Part shown: piece after piece, positions 63,709 to 64,000 of the stretch
Layout: every line of letters starts with the position of its first letter
Position numbering within the stretch: the stretch's first letter is position 1
Source of the DNA: Azolla caroliniana
Taxonomy: Eukaryota > Polypodiophyta
Assembly (NCBI GenBank): GCA_043228905.1
Contig: JBHGNT010000012.1
Coordinates: 12,028,001 to 12,092,000 of the forward strand
Direction of reading: 5' to 3'
Length of the DNA stretch: 64,000 nucleotides
Position numbers and translations under genes: made by a program
The notes under the pieces: model-generated
Database searches by the model: none
Told to the model about the DNA's origin: nothing
What the model saw: the letters and a program-made list of their open reading frames with translations, nothing else

Positions 63709-64000
63709 AGCAGACTGTTGCGGAGTGGGGAAGTGATAGTCCGAGAAGCCCTGATACCCCACACAGGAAGAAAACTCTCGGAGCAAAACATGTACGAATC
63801 GGTCCGGATGGGGCATCTACATACACGACCGTAACCGGAGGATTGAAGAAAGGATACCGACAAGTGGAGGATAAGTTTCGGTCGGCATCAATAATAAAAG
63901 AAGATGAAGAAATCGTGGGGATAGTCGAAGAAGTGTTCTATGGGAGCATGCTACAACGACTTGAAGAGCTTGCGGAAGATAAAAGCCAAGGGAACCGGGT
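63699..64000 (+). pseudogene. B3 frameshift site and start of pol
   Basis: GGATTTTTAAAG at 63699-63710 ends gag-protease. The -1 frame continues without a stop to the window edge: EWGSDSPRSPDTPHRKK, HVRIGPDGASTYTTVTGG, LEELAEDKSQGNR. Equivalent to the B2 pol N-terminus. Confidence 0.8.

Larger units (their letters stand above)
60978..64000 (+). mobile_element. Gypsy element B3, continues beyond the window
   Basis: 704-bp LTR, primer site, gag-protease and the first 290 bases of pol, all closely related to B2. Left flank CCGT (60974-60977) would be the four-base target repeat; its partner is outside the window. The coding region has stops, a 16-base deletion and a deletion in the linker. Confidence 0.95.

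Overview
This is nuclear DNA of a land plant. One large intronless PLS-class pentatricopeptide-repeat (PPR) gene at about 18.2-21.0 kb is the only convincing host gene. Almost everything else is retrotransposon. The PPR repeat style, the LINE type and the Ty3/gypsy families suggest a fern or another seedless vascular plant with a large genome. That placement is inference from style; nothing here is a taxonomic marker.

Left part (1-23 kb): a decayed LINE ORF2 (+, 1-2.4 kb). Then a short CCCAAC repeat array, a TATA box and a possible first exon followed by telo-box-rich, intron-like DNA. Then a chromodomain gypsy remnant (G1, -) split by a copia element (K1, -, 4554-9630, target duplication ATAGG). 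Next come a ten-copy 105-bp tandem array (10.3-11.4 kb), a piece of retrotransposon accessory ORF3 (R1, -), a 5'-truncated copia element (K2, -), low-complexity DNA, the PPR gene, and AT-rich DNA with a degenerate palindromic repeat.

Right part (23-64 kb) is a nest of LTR elements. Gypsy G2 (+) is interrupted by gypsy B1 (+), and B1 is interrupted by a young, nearly complete sister element B2 (-, 29353-36436, GCGT duplication, LTRs differing at about 5 of 704 positions). B1 abuts copia D (-). D contains gypsy C (-, 38141-54943, two 448-bp LTRs, TTCAC duplication). C in turn contains gypsy A1 (+, 5'-truncated) and a solo copia LTR S1 (GACAG duplication). Further right, a copia E fragment is followed by gypsy A2 (+), whose integrase is cut by gypsy B3 (+), which runs off the window.

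The most unusual content is in two gypsy groups. The A/C group (Athila/Tat-like polymerase) has three zinc knuckles in gag. Downstream of pol it carries a long accessory ORF3 of about 928 codons: a globular head, a Pro/Glu linker, a long coiled coil and an acidic tail. Pyrimidine tracts ending in AG lie just before the ORF3 start. In A1 and C a conserved non-purine motif sits where the polypurine tract is expected. The B group places gag-protease and pol in different frames, joined in all three copies at a TTTTTA(A/G) stop, which looks like a -1 frameshift site. Its reverse transcriptase reads FLDD and looks fungal-like. Its LTR carries an antisense tRNA-like A-box/B-box pair. Nearly all copies carry stops or frameshifts. 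B2 gag-protease (684 codons) and the A1 integrase are the longest undamaged element frames.
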